A DNA stretch of 64,000 bases, from the NCBI GenBank assembly GCA_951812325.1, contig OX638294.1, positions 2,830,859 to 2,894,858 on the forward strand, in the 5' to 3' direction. Shown here piece after piece: positions 37,291 to 45,509 of this stretch. Position numbers and translations under genes: made by a program. The stretch's first letter is position 1, and the number at the start of each line of letters is the position of its first letter. The notes below the pieces were generated by a model. It searched no databases, was not told where the DNA came from, and saw nothing but the letters and a program-made list of their open reading frames with translations. This DNA comes from an uncultured Thermoanaerobaculia bacterium (lineage in GTDB: Bacteria > Acidobacteriota > Thermoanaerobaculia > Multivoradales > Multivoraceae).

Positions 37291-37464
37291 GTCGCCTCGG
37301 GTCTGGCCAGACCCGAGGCGGGCGGCGGGTCGGACCGTTACTTCACGCTGGGGTTGAGCCCCGGAAGTGAGCTTGGTCGGCCCGTCGCACCCCATCCTGC
37401 GCGTCCTGAACGGATGCATGGGCATCAAGGCCCGAACAACCAACAAGCAAAGGAGACGCAGGAC
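37291..37464 (+). ncRNA. Candidate IS110 bridge RNA region (5' non-coding end)
   Basis: The 174 nt before the IS110 recombinase are rich in secondary structure. A perfect 26-nt palindrome lies at 37294-37319. A long stem pairs GGGTCGGACC (37327-37336) with GGTCGGCCC (37375-37383), inside which ACTTC pairs with GAAGT (37340-37344 with 37364-37368) and GGGG with CCCC (37350-37353 with 37359-37362). A smaller hairpin, GATGC/GCATC, is at 37413-37426. IS110-group elements are known to carry a bridge RNA of about this length upstream of the recombinase. The guide loops could not be assigned without knowing the element's ends. Confidence 0.45.
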
Positions 37465-38439
37465 ATGACCGACCGGAGCCTACAGGCCGTTGCCGGCATC
37501 GATGTCGGCAAGCAATGGCTCGACGTCCACATCGACCCGCTTGACCTGGCGCGCCGGTTCGAGAACACGCAGCTCGGCCGCCGCGCCCTGTGCAAGTGGT
37601 TGCACGGGCTCGGGGTGCGCCGCGCGGTCTTTGAACCGACCGGCCGCTACCACCGCCGGCTGCACCAGTGCCTTGCCGCGGGCGGCTGCGAGACCGTTCT
37701 GGTGCAACCGGCCCGTGCTCGTCGTTTCGCTCAGGCGTTCGGGAAGCTCGCCAAGACGGATCGCGTCGATGCGGCGATGTTGGCCCGGCTGGGGCGTCCG
37801 GATGGCATGGAGGCGACGTCGCCAACGGCGGAGAGCCTTCGGCAACTCAAGGACCTCGTGCTGATCCGCAGGCGATTCGTCGACGAACGCGCCGACCTGG
37901 GGAAGTTGGCCTCGGAACTTGAATCCAGGGCCGGCCTGCGGCAGGTGCGGCTGCAACTGCGCTGTCTCGCTACCCGCGTTGCGGCGCTTGACCGGGAGAT
38001 TCTCGCCGCGATCGAAGCCGATGAAGGGCTTGCCCGCCGAGCCGAGATACTGCGATCGATCCCCGGAGTCGGCCCCGCCACCGTCGCCAGCCTGATCGCC
38101 AACATGCCGGAACTCGGGAGTCTTGACCGGCGCGCGGCAGCCGCCTTGCTCGGAACGGCGCCCTGGGCCAACGACAGCGGCAAGCACCAGGGCCGTCGCC
38201 ATGACCGCGGCATGCGCCGAGTCATGTCAGTCCCAACGGACGACATGTCCTGTTGTTCGAACAACGACTGCCCGAGCAGGACGCCGGCGGCGAGAGTGGT
38301 CTGGAGGACGAGCAGAGCCCGGAGAGGCCGGCCCGCTACCACGCCCGGCACCTCGATCTGTCCCCGGCGCCAGTGGAATCTGCCGATCCACGTCCGTGAT
38401 CGGCATCGGACGCTCCCTGCTACGTATCGATGGGCGTGA
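37465..38439 (+). pseudogene. IS110-family transposase (recombinase), C-terminally disrupted
   Basis: It starts at ATG 37465 with AAGGAG upstream; the longer frame from 37114 covers non-coding leader and the antisense transposase remnant. The RuvC-like DEDD domain has VAGIDVGKQWLDVHI, the Glu in FEPTGRYH and TDRVDAAMLARLG. The C-terminal Transposase_20 domain has LRSIPGVGPATVASLIANMP and the serine motif NDSGKHQGRRHDRG. Family similarity breaks off after GMRRVM at about 38225. The rest (DDMSCCSNNDCPSRTP and beyond) is unrelated, and about 50 C-terminal residues are lost. The protein is probably inactive. Confidence 0.75.
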
Positions 38440-38798
38440 GAGTTGAACGATCTGTTCGGTACGAGTTCGGTCGCCTACGGGCCGACGCCGCGCGGACGCA
38501 GCAGCTTCCCCAGGCCGCCGAGGGCGGCGTCGGCGACCAGGGCCAGGACAGCGGCCGGGGTAGGCGGGCGGAGCTGGAAGGCCTCGTCGAGGTCATGCGT
38601 CGACACGCGTTGGCGCCCGATAGACCTTCGTCACACCCCGCAGGCGCATGACTGCCTGATCAGGGTTGGGGCTGGAGGACACGACGACGGAGTCGGAGCA
38701 GCGAGGGATCGTACCCCAGCGCTGGCCGCGGAGGGGGCGGGCGCAGGTTGGGTGAAGGCGCCATCGTTGGCCGTTGCCCATGGCGTGCTCAGGCGACT
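38440..38798. other. Decayed intergenic region
   Basis: No complete gene is seen in about 360 nt. On the minus strand, an ATG at 38649 opens 19 codons reading RLRGVTKVYRAPTRVDA, resembling the N-terminus of an ABC ATPase but ending in a stop; another minus-strand frame nearby reads EAFQLRPPTPAAVLALVADA. Both may be fragments of lost genes, which fits the mobile-element zone alongside. Confidence 0.3.
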
Positions 38799-38807
38799 TG
38801 ATACTGT
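38799..38807 (+). promoter_or_regulatory. Extended -10 element of the NSS transporter gene
   Basis: TGATACTGT fits TGN-TANNNT. TACTGT ends 6 nt before the TTG start at 38814, again predicting a leaderless transcript and supporting the TTG. Confidence 0.45.
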
Positions 38808-38813
38808 CTGCGC

Positions 38814-40334
38814 TTGCCGCTGACACCATCGCAGCGGCTCGGAGGGATCAAGGAACTGGCCGCAGGCGTACAACTCTTCTCGAGTCGCTGGGGGCTGATG
38901 CTGGCCATGCTCGGCATGGCGGTGGGCACCGGCAACATCTGGCGCTTCCCCCGCATCGCGGCGTCCAACGGGGGCGGTTCCTTCCTGGTCGCGTGGGTCG
39001 TCTTCCTGATGGTGTGGTCGGTGCCGCTGATTCTGGCCGAGTTCGCGCTCGGCAAGCGCCTGCGGTCCGGCACGGTGGGCACCTTCGCCTCGATGATGGG
39101 CGAGCGGTTCGCCTGGATGGGGGCGTGGATCGCGTGGGTGGCGGCGGCGATCGGCTTCTACTACGCGGTGGTCATGGGCTGGACGCTGCGCTACTTCCTG
39201 GCGGCCATCACGATGCAGCTTCAGGGGGAGGGCTCGGCGGAGTTGTGGGAGCGGTTCTCTTTCTCGCCCGCGGCGCTCATCTTCCACGCCCTGGCCCTGG
39301 CGATGGCGGTGACCGTCGTGCTTCGGGGGATTCGCGGGATCGAGGCGGTGGTGCGGATTCTGATGCCGGCGCTGCTGGTGCTGGTCGTGGTGCTGGCGAT
39401 TCGCGCGGTGACGCTTCCCGGAGCTTCCAGGGGACTCGAGTTCCTCTTCGAGCCGAACTGGAGTGACCTGCTCGACGTCAACATCTGGCTGCAGGCGCTG
39501 ACCCAGAACGCCTGGGACACCGGCGCCGGCTGGGGCCTGGTGCTGACCTACGCGGTGTTCTCGCGCCGTCGGGAGGACACGAACCTCAACTCCTTTCTGC
39601 TGGCATTCGGCAACAACAGCGTCTCCCTGCTGGCCGGGATCATGGTGCTGTGCACGGTCTTCTCGCTGATGCCGGAAGCCGCGGGCGAGATCGTGGGGGC
39701 CAGCAACGAGGGCCTGACCTTCGTCTGGATTCCCCAGCTCTTCAACGCGATGCCGGGCGGCGCGTTCTTCATGATCCTGTTCTTCAGCGCTCTGGTGTTC
39801 GCCGCCTGGACCTCGCTGGTGGCGATGTTCCAGTTGGTCGGCCTGGCGCTCCAGGAGGCCGGTCTGAAGCGGCGCAGGGCGATCATCTCGCTTGCGGTCG
39901 CCGCCTTCGTCTTCGGCGTGCCCTCGGCGCTCTGGCAGCCGTTCTGGTTGAACCAGGACAGCGTCTGGAGCGTCGCGCTCATGTTGTGCGGCTTCTTCTT
40001 CGCTGTGATCGTGATCCGCTACGGGGTCAAGCGCTTCCGCGCCGACTTCATCAACAGCGGAGAGCAGGACATGAGGGTGGGCGCGTGGTGGGACTGGGCG
40101 ATCCGGCTGATCGTCGTCCAGGCGCTGGCGCTCGTGATCTGGATGTGCTGGAGCGTCCGCAACGAACCGCTCTGGGGGCCGCTCGGGGTGGGCAACATGT
40201 TCGTCCAGTGGCTCGTGGTGGCCGCGATCCTGATTGCGCTCAACGGCGTCTTCCTGCGCGGCCTCAGGAAACGCGCCGTCAACCGAGGGGGCGGTCCGGG
40301 GACCGGATCAGCCGGATTCGCGAGCCGGCAGTAA
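38814..40334 (+). CDS. Sodium-dependent neurotransmitter:sodium symporter (NSS/SNF) family transporter
   Basis: Na+-coupled uptake of an amino acid or related compound across the inner membrane. It starts at TTG 38814 and is 506 aa with about 12 hydrophobic helices. TM1 has the unwound signature GMAVGTGNIWRFPRIAASNG, and the following helices read FLVAWVVFLMVWSVPLILAE and GFYYAVVMGWTLRYFL. TM6-TM8 regions are typical (AWTSLVAMFQLVGLALQE). The substrate cannot be deduced. A 145-nt gap without features separates it from the convergent small membrane protein. Confidence 0.92.
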   Translation: MPLTPSQRLGGIKELAAGVQLFSSRWGLMLAMLGMAVGTGNIWRFPRIAASNGGGSFLVAWVVFLMVWSVPLILAEFALGKRLRSGTVGTFASMMGERFAWMGAWIAWVAAAIGFYYAVVMGWTLRYFLAAITMQLQGEGSAELWERFSFSPAALIFHALALAMAVTVVLRGIRGIEAVVRILMPALLVLVVVLAIRAVTLPGASRGLEFLFEPNWSDLLDVNIWLQALTQNAWDTGAGWGLVLTYAVFSRRREDTNLNSFLLAFGNNSVSLLAGIMVLCTVFSLMPEAAGEIVGASNEGLTFVWIPQLFNAMPGGAFFMILFFSALVFAAWTSLVAMFQLVGLALQEAGLKRRRAIISLAVAAFVFGVPSALWQPFWLNQDSVWSVALMLCGFFFAVIVIRYGVKRFRADFINSGEQDMRVGAWWDWAIRLIVVQALALVIWMCWSVRNEPLWGPLGVGNMFVQWLVVAAILIALNGVFLRGLRKRAVNRGGGPGTGSAGFASRQ

Positions 40335-40479
40335 CCTGCACGAGCAGCTCGTCGAGGCTGGTCGCGACCGTTTGCCCTGTGGGTTCGGCACGGCCCGTCC
40401 CCGCTCCGTCGCCGTGTCCATCCAGAGTCCCGCCGCCTCGTTTGCCGGCAAGTCTCCAGCCGAGCGGACGCGAGGGTCG

Positions 40480-40794
40480 TCAGCTCAGCCGGCTGTGCAG
40501 CCAGGCGCGGACCTGGTGGATGCGTTGCCAGGCGTTCGGCCAGCGGCGCATGACGAAGGTCCGCAGGCGGCGGTTCAGGCGGTCGCTGGCGAGCGATAGC
40601 AGGGCGACGCCCAAGGGGATGAGCACGACCGCCGGAACGAGCGGCAGCGGGCCGAACACCAGGCCAACCAGGACGAGGAAGGCGCCCACTGCGAACAGCA
40701 GGATACGCACGCCGATGCGCAGGGGCGGCAGGTCGGGCTCGGTCTCCGCGGCATGCCGGGGCTTTAGGTCCGGGTGGTGCTCAGTCTGCGGCAC
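40480..40794 (-). CDS. Small PGPGW-type membrane protein
   Basis: The protein is 104 aa if started at GTG 40794 (VPQTEHHPDLKPR). Residues 33-75 form a helical hairpin, ILLFAVGAFLVLVGLVFGPL then PAVVLIPLGVALLSLASD, resembling the putative transmembrane PGPGW family. The C-terminal tail is basic (RLNRRLRTFVMRRWPNAWQR). The frame is open further upstream to 41031 but that part has no TM or family-like sequence. Function unknown. The 255 nt from 40795 to 41049 hold no supported gene. Confidence 0.6.
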   Translation of the reverse strand: MPQTEHHPDLKPRHAAETEPDLPPLRIGVRILLFAVGAFLVLVGLVFGPLPLVPAVVLIPLGVALLSLASDRLNRRLRTFVMRRWPNAWQRIHQVRAWLHSRLS

Positions 40795-41049
40795 GGTGTT
40801 CAGGCCGATCTCGTGGGCGGGATCTTGAAGACACGGTGCAGGTCGACGCTCTGGTGGCCCAGGTCGCCAGCCGCCTGACCGCCCGCGCCTGGCTCGCCGG
40901 GGGCGGCAACAGGCAGTCTCCCCGCAGGGGCCGTTCGGGCGACCCGGTCGCGAGCGGCCGTGTCGACGTGGATGTGGAGTCACTCTGTGGTCGCGGCGCG
41001 CGGCTTCGTTGGCCCCCTGTACCTCGGACAAGGCTCTGCGATGAACGTG

Positions 41050-42330
41050 TCACTCTGCGGCCGCGGCCTGCGGCTTCGTGGGTCTGCCGCTCAGGGCGGT
41101 CACCGCGGACGGCTTCGCGGGCCTGACCTTCAGGAAGCGACGCTTGCCCACCTTCAGGAGGATGTCAGGACCTTCCTGCAGGACGAGGTAGGGATCGCCG
41201 GTCTTCTCGCCGTTCAGGGAGACCGCCCTCTGCTGGATCAGGCGCCGTGCATCTGCCCGGCTGCCGGCGAGCCCGGTGTCAGCGATCACGGCGAAGAGCG
41301 GCTGGCCGGCGGGAACGAGCCGGGTTTCGATCTCGTCGGGCACGCCGCCGCGGCGGAACACGCGGTCGAACTCGGCTCGCGCCTCGTCGGCGGCGCCCCG
41401 GCCGTGGAAGCGCCGCACGAGATCGTGGGCGAGATCGGCCTTCACTTCCCTGGGACTTGCGTTCCCGGCTTCGACCTCCGCCTTCTGGCGGTCGATCTCG
41501 GCTTCGTCAAGATCGGTCAACAACAGCCGCCAGTCCCACATCAGCGCATCGGGAATCGACATCGTGCGTCCGAACATCTCGCGGGGCGAGTCCTCGAACG
41601 CAATCGCGTTGCCGAGGCTCTTCGACATCTTCTGCACGCCGTCGGCGCCGACCAGAAGCGGTACGGTGAGGGCGATCTGGGGCTCCAGGCCGCGTGCGCG
41701 CATCAGGTCGCGGCCGACGAGGAGGTTGAGCAACTGGTCGTGTCCGCCGAGCTCGACGTCGGCCTTGAGTTCCACCGAGTCGTAACCCTGGGTCAGCGGG
41801 TAGAGCAGTTCGTGAATCGAGATCGGCTCGTGGTTCTCGAACCGGGCGCGGAAGTCCTCCCGCTCCATCATCCGGGCCAGGGTGTAGGAACCGGCCAGCC
41901 GGATGAGCCCCTCGGCGCCCAGCCCGGAGAGCCACTTGCTGTTGTGGAGGATCTCCGTCCGCTCCCGGTCGAGCACCTTCCAGGCCTGCTCCTGGTACGT
42001 CGCGGCATTCGCCAGGACCTGATCCCGCGAGAGCTGCGGCCGGGTGGCCTTCCTGCCGGTCGGATCGCCGATCATCGCGGTGAAGTCGCCGACCAGGAAC
42101 AGGACCCGGTGTCCGAGCCTCTGGAAGTGCGCCATCTTGCGCAGCAGAACCGCGTGCCCCAGGTGCAGATCGGGCGCGGTCGGATCGAAGCCCGTCTTGA
42201 CCAGCAGCGGGCGATTCCGGCTCCGGGATTCCTGGAGCCGTCGTCGCAGCGCGTCCTCCTCGACCACGTCGACCGCCCCGCGCAGCAGCAGTTCCATCTG
42301 CTCGGAGACAGGGGGAAAGCCGTCGGCCAT
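41050..42330 (-). CDS. tyrS: Tyrosyl-tRNA synthetase
   Basis: Class I synthetase for tRNA-Tyr. The protein is 426 aa from ATG 42330. The HIGH-like motif is in APDLHLGHAVLLRKM and the KMSKS motif in GVQKMSKSLGNAIAFE. A C-terminal S4-like RNA-binding domain is present (DARRLIQQRAVSLNGEKTGD). The C-terminal tail is Lys/Pro-rich. It follows dapF by 44 nt but has its own extended -10 box ending 6 nt before the ATG, so it can be transcribed alone as a leaderless mRNA. Confidence 0.97.
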   Translation of the reverse strand: MADGFPPVSEQMELLLRGAVDVVEEDALRRRLQESRSRNRPLLVKTGFDPTAPDLHLGHAVLLRKMAHFQRLGHRVLFLVGDFTAMIGDPTGRKATRPQLSRDQVLANAATYQEQAWKVLDRERTEILHNSKWLSGLGAEGLIRLAGSYTLARMMEREDFRARFENHEPISIHELLYPLTQGYDSVELKADVELGGHDQLLNLLVGRDLMRARGLEPQIALTVPLLVGADGVQKMSKSLGNAIAFEDSPREMFGRTMSIPDALMWDWRLLLTDLDEAEIDRQKAEVEAGNASPREVKADLAHDLVRRFHGRGAADEARAEFDRVFRRGGVPDEIETRLVPAGQPLFAVIADTGLAGSRADARRLIQQRAVSLNGEKTGDPYLVLQEGPDILLKVGKRRFLKVRPAKPSAVTALSGRPTKPQAAAAE

Positions 42331-42336
42331 CGCCGG

Positions 42337-42345
42337 AAGCTAACA
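42337..42345 (-). promoter_or_regulatory. Extended -10 element of tyrS (leaderless)
   Basis: The minus strand reads TGTTAGCTT, fitting TGN-TANNNT, with TAGCTT ending 6 nt before the ATG. It fills most of the 44-nt gap to dapF. Confidence 0.45.
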
Positions 42346-42374
42346 GGTAGGCGCGTCGGTGAGGGGGAAGCCTG

Positions 42375-43220
42375 TCATGGTGACGGGCTGCCCGCAGTTG
42401 CTGCGTCGGTGATGCGGCCCCGGGCAACAATTCGGGCGTCGCCGGACAGTCGCCAGCGGTCTGCGCCGTCTGCTGCCGGCGGCCCGGCTTCCAGATCGAG
42501 TTCGCAGCCGCTGCGCGTAACGGCGGCCAGCGGCAGGGAAAGGCGGCCCTCCGCAAGGGCACAAGCGGCCGCGGCGACGATGCCGGTGCCGCAGGCGAGG
42601 GTCTCCGCTTCGACGCCGCGCTCGAACGACCGGATGCGGAAGCCCGCCGGGGGGTCGAGATCAACGAAGTGGATGTTTGCGCCTTCCGGTCCGAGATCCG
42701 GGTGGGCGCGGAGGATCGGTCCGAGCGAGGCGACCGGCGCCTCGTCAAGGTCCCGTTGCCACCAGAGAACGAAGTGGGGCGCGCCGACATCGATCCGGCG
42801 GCCGGGGAACGCATGGCCGGTCGTTCGCAGGGTCATCGGACGTCCACGCCCGGGCTCAGGCGCGGCCATGAGAACCGCGGCGCAGCTCTCGTCGACGGGC
42901 TCGGCGGTCAGGACGCCTGCCGCGGTTTCGATCTCCACGCTGGAGGCGGACGGCGCCCGGTCGAAGGCGAGCCGGGCGGCACAGCGGGCCGCGTTCAGGC
43001 ACAGGTCGGCCGCGGCGCCGTCCGCGTTGGCATAGTCGAGGATGTAGCGTCCCTTGATCCCGCGGCGGAGGCTGAACAGGCCGTCGGCGCCGACGGAGAC
43101 GCCGCGCCGGCACCAGGCCCTCACCGTCTCGGCTGGCGGAAGGGGACGGTCCAGCAGGGCGATGAAGTCGTTGCCGGCTCCCGAGACGAGAGAGAAGGGC
43201 GTGCCGGCCCGCTTCGTCAC
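42375..43220 (-). CDS. dapF: Diaminopimelate epimerase
   Basis: Converts LL- to meso-diaminopimelate for lysine and peptidoglycan synthesis. It is 281 aa from ATG 43220. The two catalytic cysteines are present: in NADGAAADLCLNAARC and LACGTGIVAAAACAL. The usual CGN triad after the first cysteine reads CLN here, an odd substitution that could affect substrate binding. Other family segments are GADGLFSLRR, APHFVLWW and SFERGVEAETLACG. It overlaps the lipoprotein gene (ATGA) and precedes tyrS. Confidence 0.9.
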   Translation of the reverse strand: MTKRAGTPFSLVSGAGNDFIALLDRPLPPAETVRAWCRRGVSVGADGLFSLRRGIKGRYILDYANADGAAADLCLNAARCAARLAFDRAPSASSVEIETAAGVLTAEPVDESCAAVLMAAPEPGRGRPMTLRTTGHAFPGRRIDVGAPHFVLWWQRDLDEAPVASLGPILRAHPDLGPEGANIHFVDLDPPAGFRIRSFERGVEAETLACGTGIVAAAACALAEGRLSLPLAAVTRSGCELDLEAGPPAADGADRWRLSGDARIVARGRITDAATAGSPSP

Positions 43221-43549
43221 GGCGGCGCGCCGTCGTCATCCGTGCTGGTCTTGGGGTCGCCGTCCTCGCTGTCTCCGTCTTCGCCGTCCCCGTCGTCCTT
43301 GCCGTCCTCGCTGTCGTCGTCCTCTCCGTCCTCGTCGCTTGGGGCTCCCGACTCCGCGGACCCGGTGTCGAGGGCTGCCGCTTCGCCGGGGGCCGTTTCA
43401 GCGATGGGGTCCGGTTCGCGCAGAGGAGGCAACGGCGGACCCTTGCGGCCGCAGCCGGCAACGGCCACGAGCGCCAGCAGGGCGGCGGCGAGCACCGCCA
43501 GGCCGACGGGACTTCTGCAGCCGGACCTGAGCGACGACCTACAGGACAT
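43217..43549 (-). CDS. LptM-like small lipoprotein
   Basis: The protein is 110 aa from ATG 43549. A signal peptide of about 25 residues ends in the lipobox VAGC, and the mature end starts CGRKGPPLPPLREP, the pattern of YifL/LptM-type lipoproteins (CGxKGPLxxP), which in gammaproteobacteria aid LptD assembly and lie next to dapF. Here too dapF follows, overlapping by 4 nt. The remaining 60 residues are an extremely acidic, low-complexity Asp/Glu/Ser tail of a kind not expected in LptM. It overlaps the hslU end by 11 nt. Confidence 0.7.
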   Translation of the reverse strand: MSCRSSLRSGCRSPVGLAVLAAALLALVAVAGCGRKGPPLPPLREPDPIAETAPGEAAALDTGSAESGAPSDEDGEDDDSEDGKDDGDGEDGDSEDGDPKTSTDDDGAPP

Positions 43550-44912
43550 AGCGGCTCAGATCCCGATTCTCCACGACATCGGCGAGCGTTCTGGTCACGT
43601 AGCCGGCGTCGACTTTCAGGGCGACGCCCTCCATGTCGGGGGCCTCGAAGGAGACCTCGTCGAGAAGGCGCTCCATCAGTGTCGCCAGGCGCCGGGCGCC
43701 GATGTTCTCGGTCTGCGAGTTCACCTGCACGGCCAGGCGGGCGATCTCCTTCACCGCGTCCTCGCCAAAGGAAAGGTCCAGGCCTTCGGCGCCGAGAAGA
43801 GCGCTGTACTGCGTGGTCAGGGCGCTGTCCGGCTCGGTCAGGATGCGGACGAACTCCGCCTCGCCCAGGGCGCCGAGTTCGACCCGAATGGGGAAGCGCC
43901 CCTGGAGCTCGGGGATCATGTCGGACGGCTTCGCGACGTGAAAGGCGCCGGCGCCGATGAACAGCACGTGGTCCGTCTTGACCGGGCCGTACTTCGTCGT
44001 CACGGTCGTCCCCTCGACGATCGGCAGCAGATCGCGCTGCACGCCTTCGCGCGAGACGTCCGGACCGTGACCGCCGTTGCGGCCGGCGACCTTGTCGATC
44101 TCGTCGAGGAAGACGATACCGGCCTGCTCCACGCGGAGCCTCGCCTCCTCGGCGATGTCCTGGCGATCGATGAGAGTCTCCGCCTCCTGCCGGCGAAGGA
44201 TTTCCCGCGCCTCGGAGACTTCCATCATCTGGCGCTTGCGTTTGCCGAACAGCCCCGGGAGCATCTCCTTGAGATTGATTCCGACCGCCTCGACGCCCTG
44301 GGGCGTGACCATCTCGAACTGCTGCGGGGAGGCGTCGTCCACCTCGATCTCGACCATGCGGTGGTCCAGGCGCCCCTCCTCGAGCCATTCGCGGAACCGC
44401 TCCCGGGTCTCGGTCGGGGCGTTGCAGGTGGCCGGGTCGTCCGTGTCGGCGGCCGGTTGGGGCGCCTGGGGAACGAGGATCCGGAGCAGCCGCTCGTCGG
44501 CCCTCGAGGCGGCCTCCGCCTGCACCGCGGTCCGCTTCTCCTCGCCGACCATCGCCACCGCGAGCTCCATCAGGTCGCGGACGATCGACTCGACGTCGCG
44601 GCCGACGTAGCCGACTTCGGTGAACTTGCTGGCCTCGATCTTGAGGAACGGGGCCCGTGCGAGTTTGGCCAGCCGCCGCGCGATCTCCGTCTTGCCCACA
44701 CCGGTCGGGCCCATCATCAGGATGTTCTTGGGTGCGATGTCCTCGGCGGTTTCCGGATCGAGTTGCTGGCGGCGCCAGCGATTGCGCATGGCGATCGCCA
44801 CCGCGCGCTTGGCGTCCTTCTGGCCGACGACATGCCGGTCGAGTGCCGCGACGATCTCCCGCGGCGTCAGATTCTCGACGAACCGGGCGCGCTGCGCCGG
44901 CTCGACGGTCAT
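43539..44912 (-). CDS. hslU: ATP-dependent protease ATPase subunit HslU
   Basis: AAA+ unfoldase that feeds HslV. It is 457 aa from ATG 44912, which overlaps the hslV stop (ATGA). It starts VENLTPREIVAALDRHVVGQ. Walker A is MMGPTGVGKTEIARRLA. The pore motif is in TEVGYVGRDVESIVRDL. Walker B is IVFLDEIDKVAG, and the C-terminal end is VENRDLSRYVL, the tail that docks on HslV. The I-domain spans residues 110-240. Confidence 0.97.
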   Translation of the reverse strand: MTVEPAQRARFVENLTPREIVAALDRHVVGQKDAKRAVAIAMRNRWRRQQLDPETAEDIAPKNILMMGPTGVGKTEIARRLAKLARAPFLKIEASKFTEVGYVGRDVESIVRDLMELAVAMVGEEKRTAVQAEAASRADERLLRILVPQAPQPAADTDDPATCNAPTETRERFREWLEEGRLDHRMVEIEVDDASPQQFEMVTPQGVEAVGINLKEMLPGLFGKRKRQMMEVSEAREILRRQEAETLIDRQDIAEEARLRVEQAGIVFLDEIDKVAGRNGGHGPDVSREGVQRDLLPIVEGTTVTTKYGPVKTDHVLFIGAGAFHVAKPSDMIPELQGRFPIRVELGALGEAEFVRILTEPDSALTTQYSALLGAEGLDLSFGEDAVKEIARLAVQVNSQTENIGARRLATLMERLLDEVSFEAPDMEGVALKVDAGYVTRTLADVVENRDLSRYVL

Positions 44913-45457
44913 GTCGCGGGTCCGTCCGCTTCGAGGCGTTCCACGGTGACTTCGTGGTTGGTGTAGATGCACAGGTCGGCGGTGATCCGCATGGCCTCCC
45001 GGGCGACCTCTTCGGCGTCGAGGTCGGTGTGCCGGAGCAGCGCCTGGGCGGCGGCGAGGGCGTAGTTCCCGCCCGAGCCGATGGCGAGCGGCATTCCGGT
45101 ATCCGGCTCGAGCAGGTCGCCGTTGCCCATCGCGAGGAAGCTCTTGCGGGCATCGGCCACGATCATCTGGGCCTCCAGCCGGCGTAGCGCCCGGTCGGTC
45201 CGCCAGTCCATCGCGAGTTCGATCACCGCGCGCTCGAAGTTGCCCTGGTACTCGTCGATCTTGGCCTCGAAGCGCGAGAACAGGGCCAGGGCGTCGGCGC
45301 CGCCGCCGGCGAAGCCGACCAGAATCCGACCGTGGTTGGCGCGCTGGACCTTGCGCGCGCGCGCCTTGACCACCGTGTTCGCGGCTCCGTTCGTGACCTG
45401 GCCGTCGCTGGCCATGCAGGCCACATCACCGCTGCGTACGAGCAGAATGGTCGTCAT
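44909..45457 (-). CDS. hslV: ATP-dependent protease peptidase subunit HslV
   Basis: Proteasome-like threonine peptidase. I chose ATG 45457, giving MTTILLVRSGDVACMASDGQ, so that Thr2 is the N-terminal nucleophile after Met removal; the longer frame upstream would bury it. It is 182 aa. Further motifs are GFAGGGADALALFSRFE and AIGSGGNYALAAAQALL. It forms a pair with hslU, which it overlaps by 4 nt. xerC lies further upstream with a thioredoxin-like gene in between. Confidence 0.96.
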   Translation of the reverse strand: MTTILLVRSGDVACMASDGQVTNGAANTVVKARARKVQRANHGRILVGFAGGGADALALFSRFEAKIDEYQGNFERAVIELAMDWRTDRALRRLEAQMIVADARKSFLAMGNGDLLEPDTGMPLAIGSGGNYALAAAQALLRHTDLDAEEVAREAMRITADLCIYTNHEVTVERLEADGPAT

Positions 45458-45509
45458 GTCGTGAGCCGGCCTGCCGCAGGCTGCAGGGCGGTGGGCGCGG
45501 TACCCGCGT

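Noticed and set aside
37114..37464. 117-codon N-terminal extension of the IS110 recombinase
   Set aside because: It lacks a ribosome-binding site, overlaps the antisense transposase remnant and the structured leader, and family members start at MTDRSLQ-like sequences.
38593..38649. ABC-transporter gene start on the minus strand (RLRGVTKVYRAPTR)
   Set aside because: The frame stops after 19 codons and no Walker A follows in any frame; at most a fragment.
43217..43400. Asp/Glu/Ser-rich C-terminus of the LptM-like lipoprotein as an artefact of wrong frame
   Set aside because: The frame is continuous from a good lipobox, and the overlap with the dapF start (ATGA) supports the stop, so the acidic tail is taken as real.
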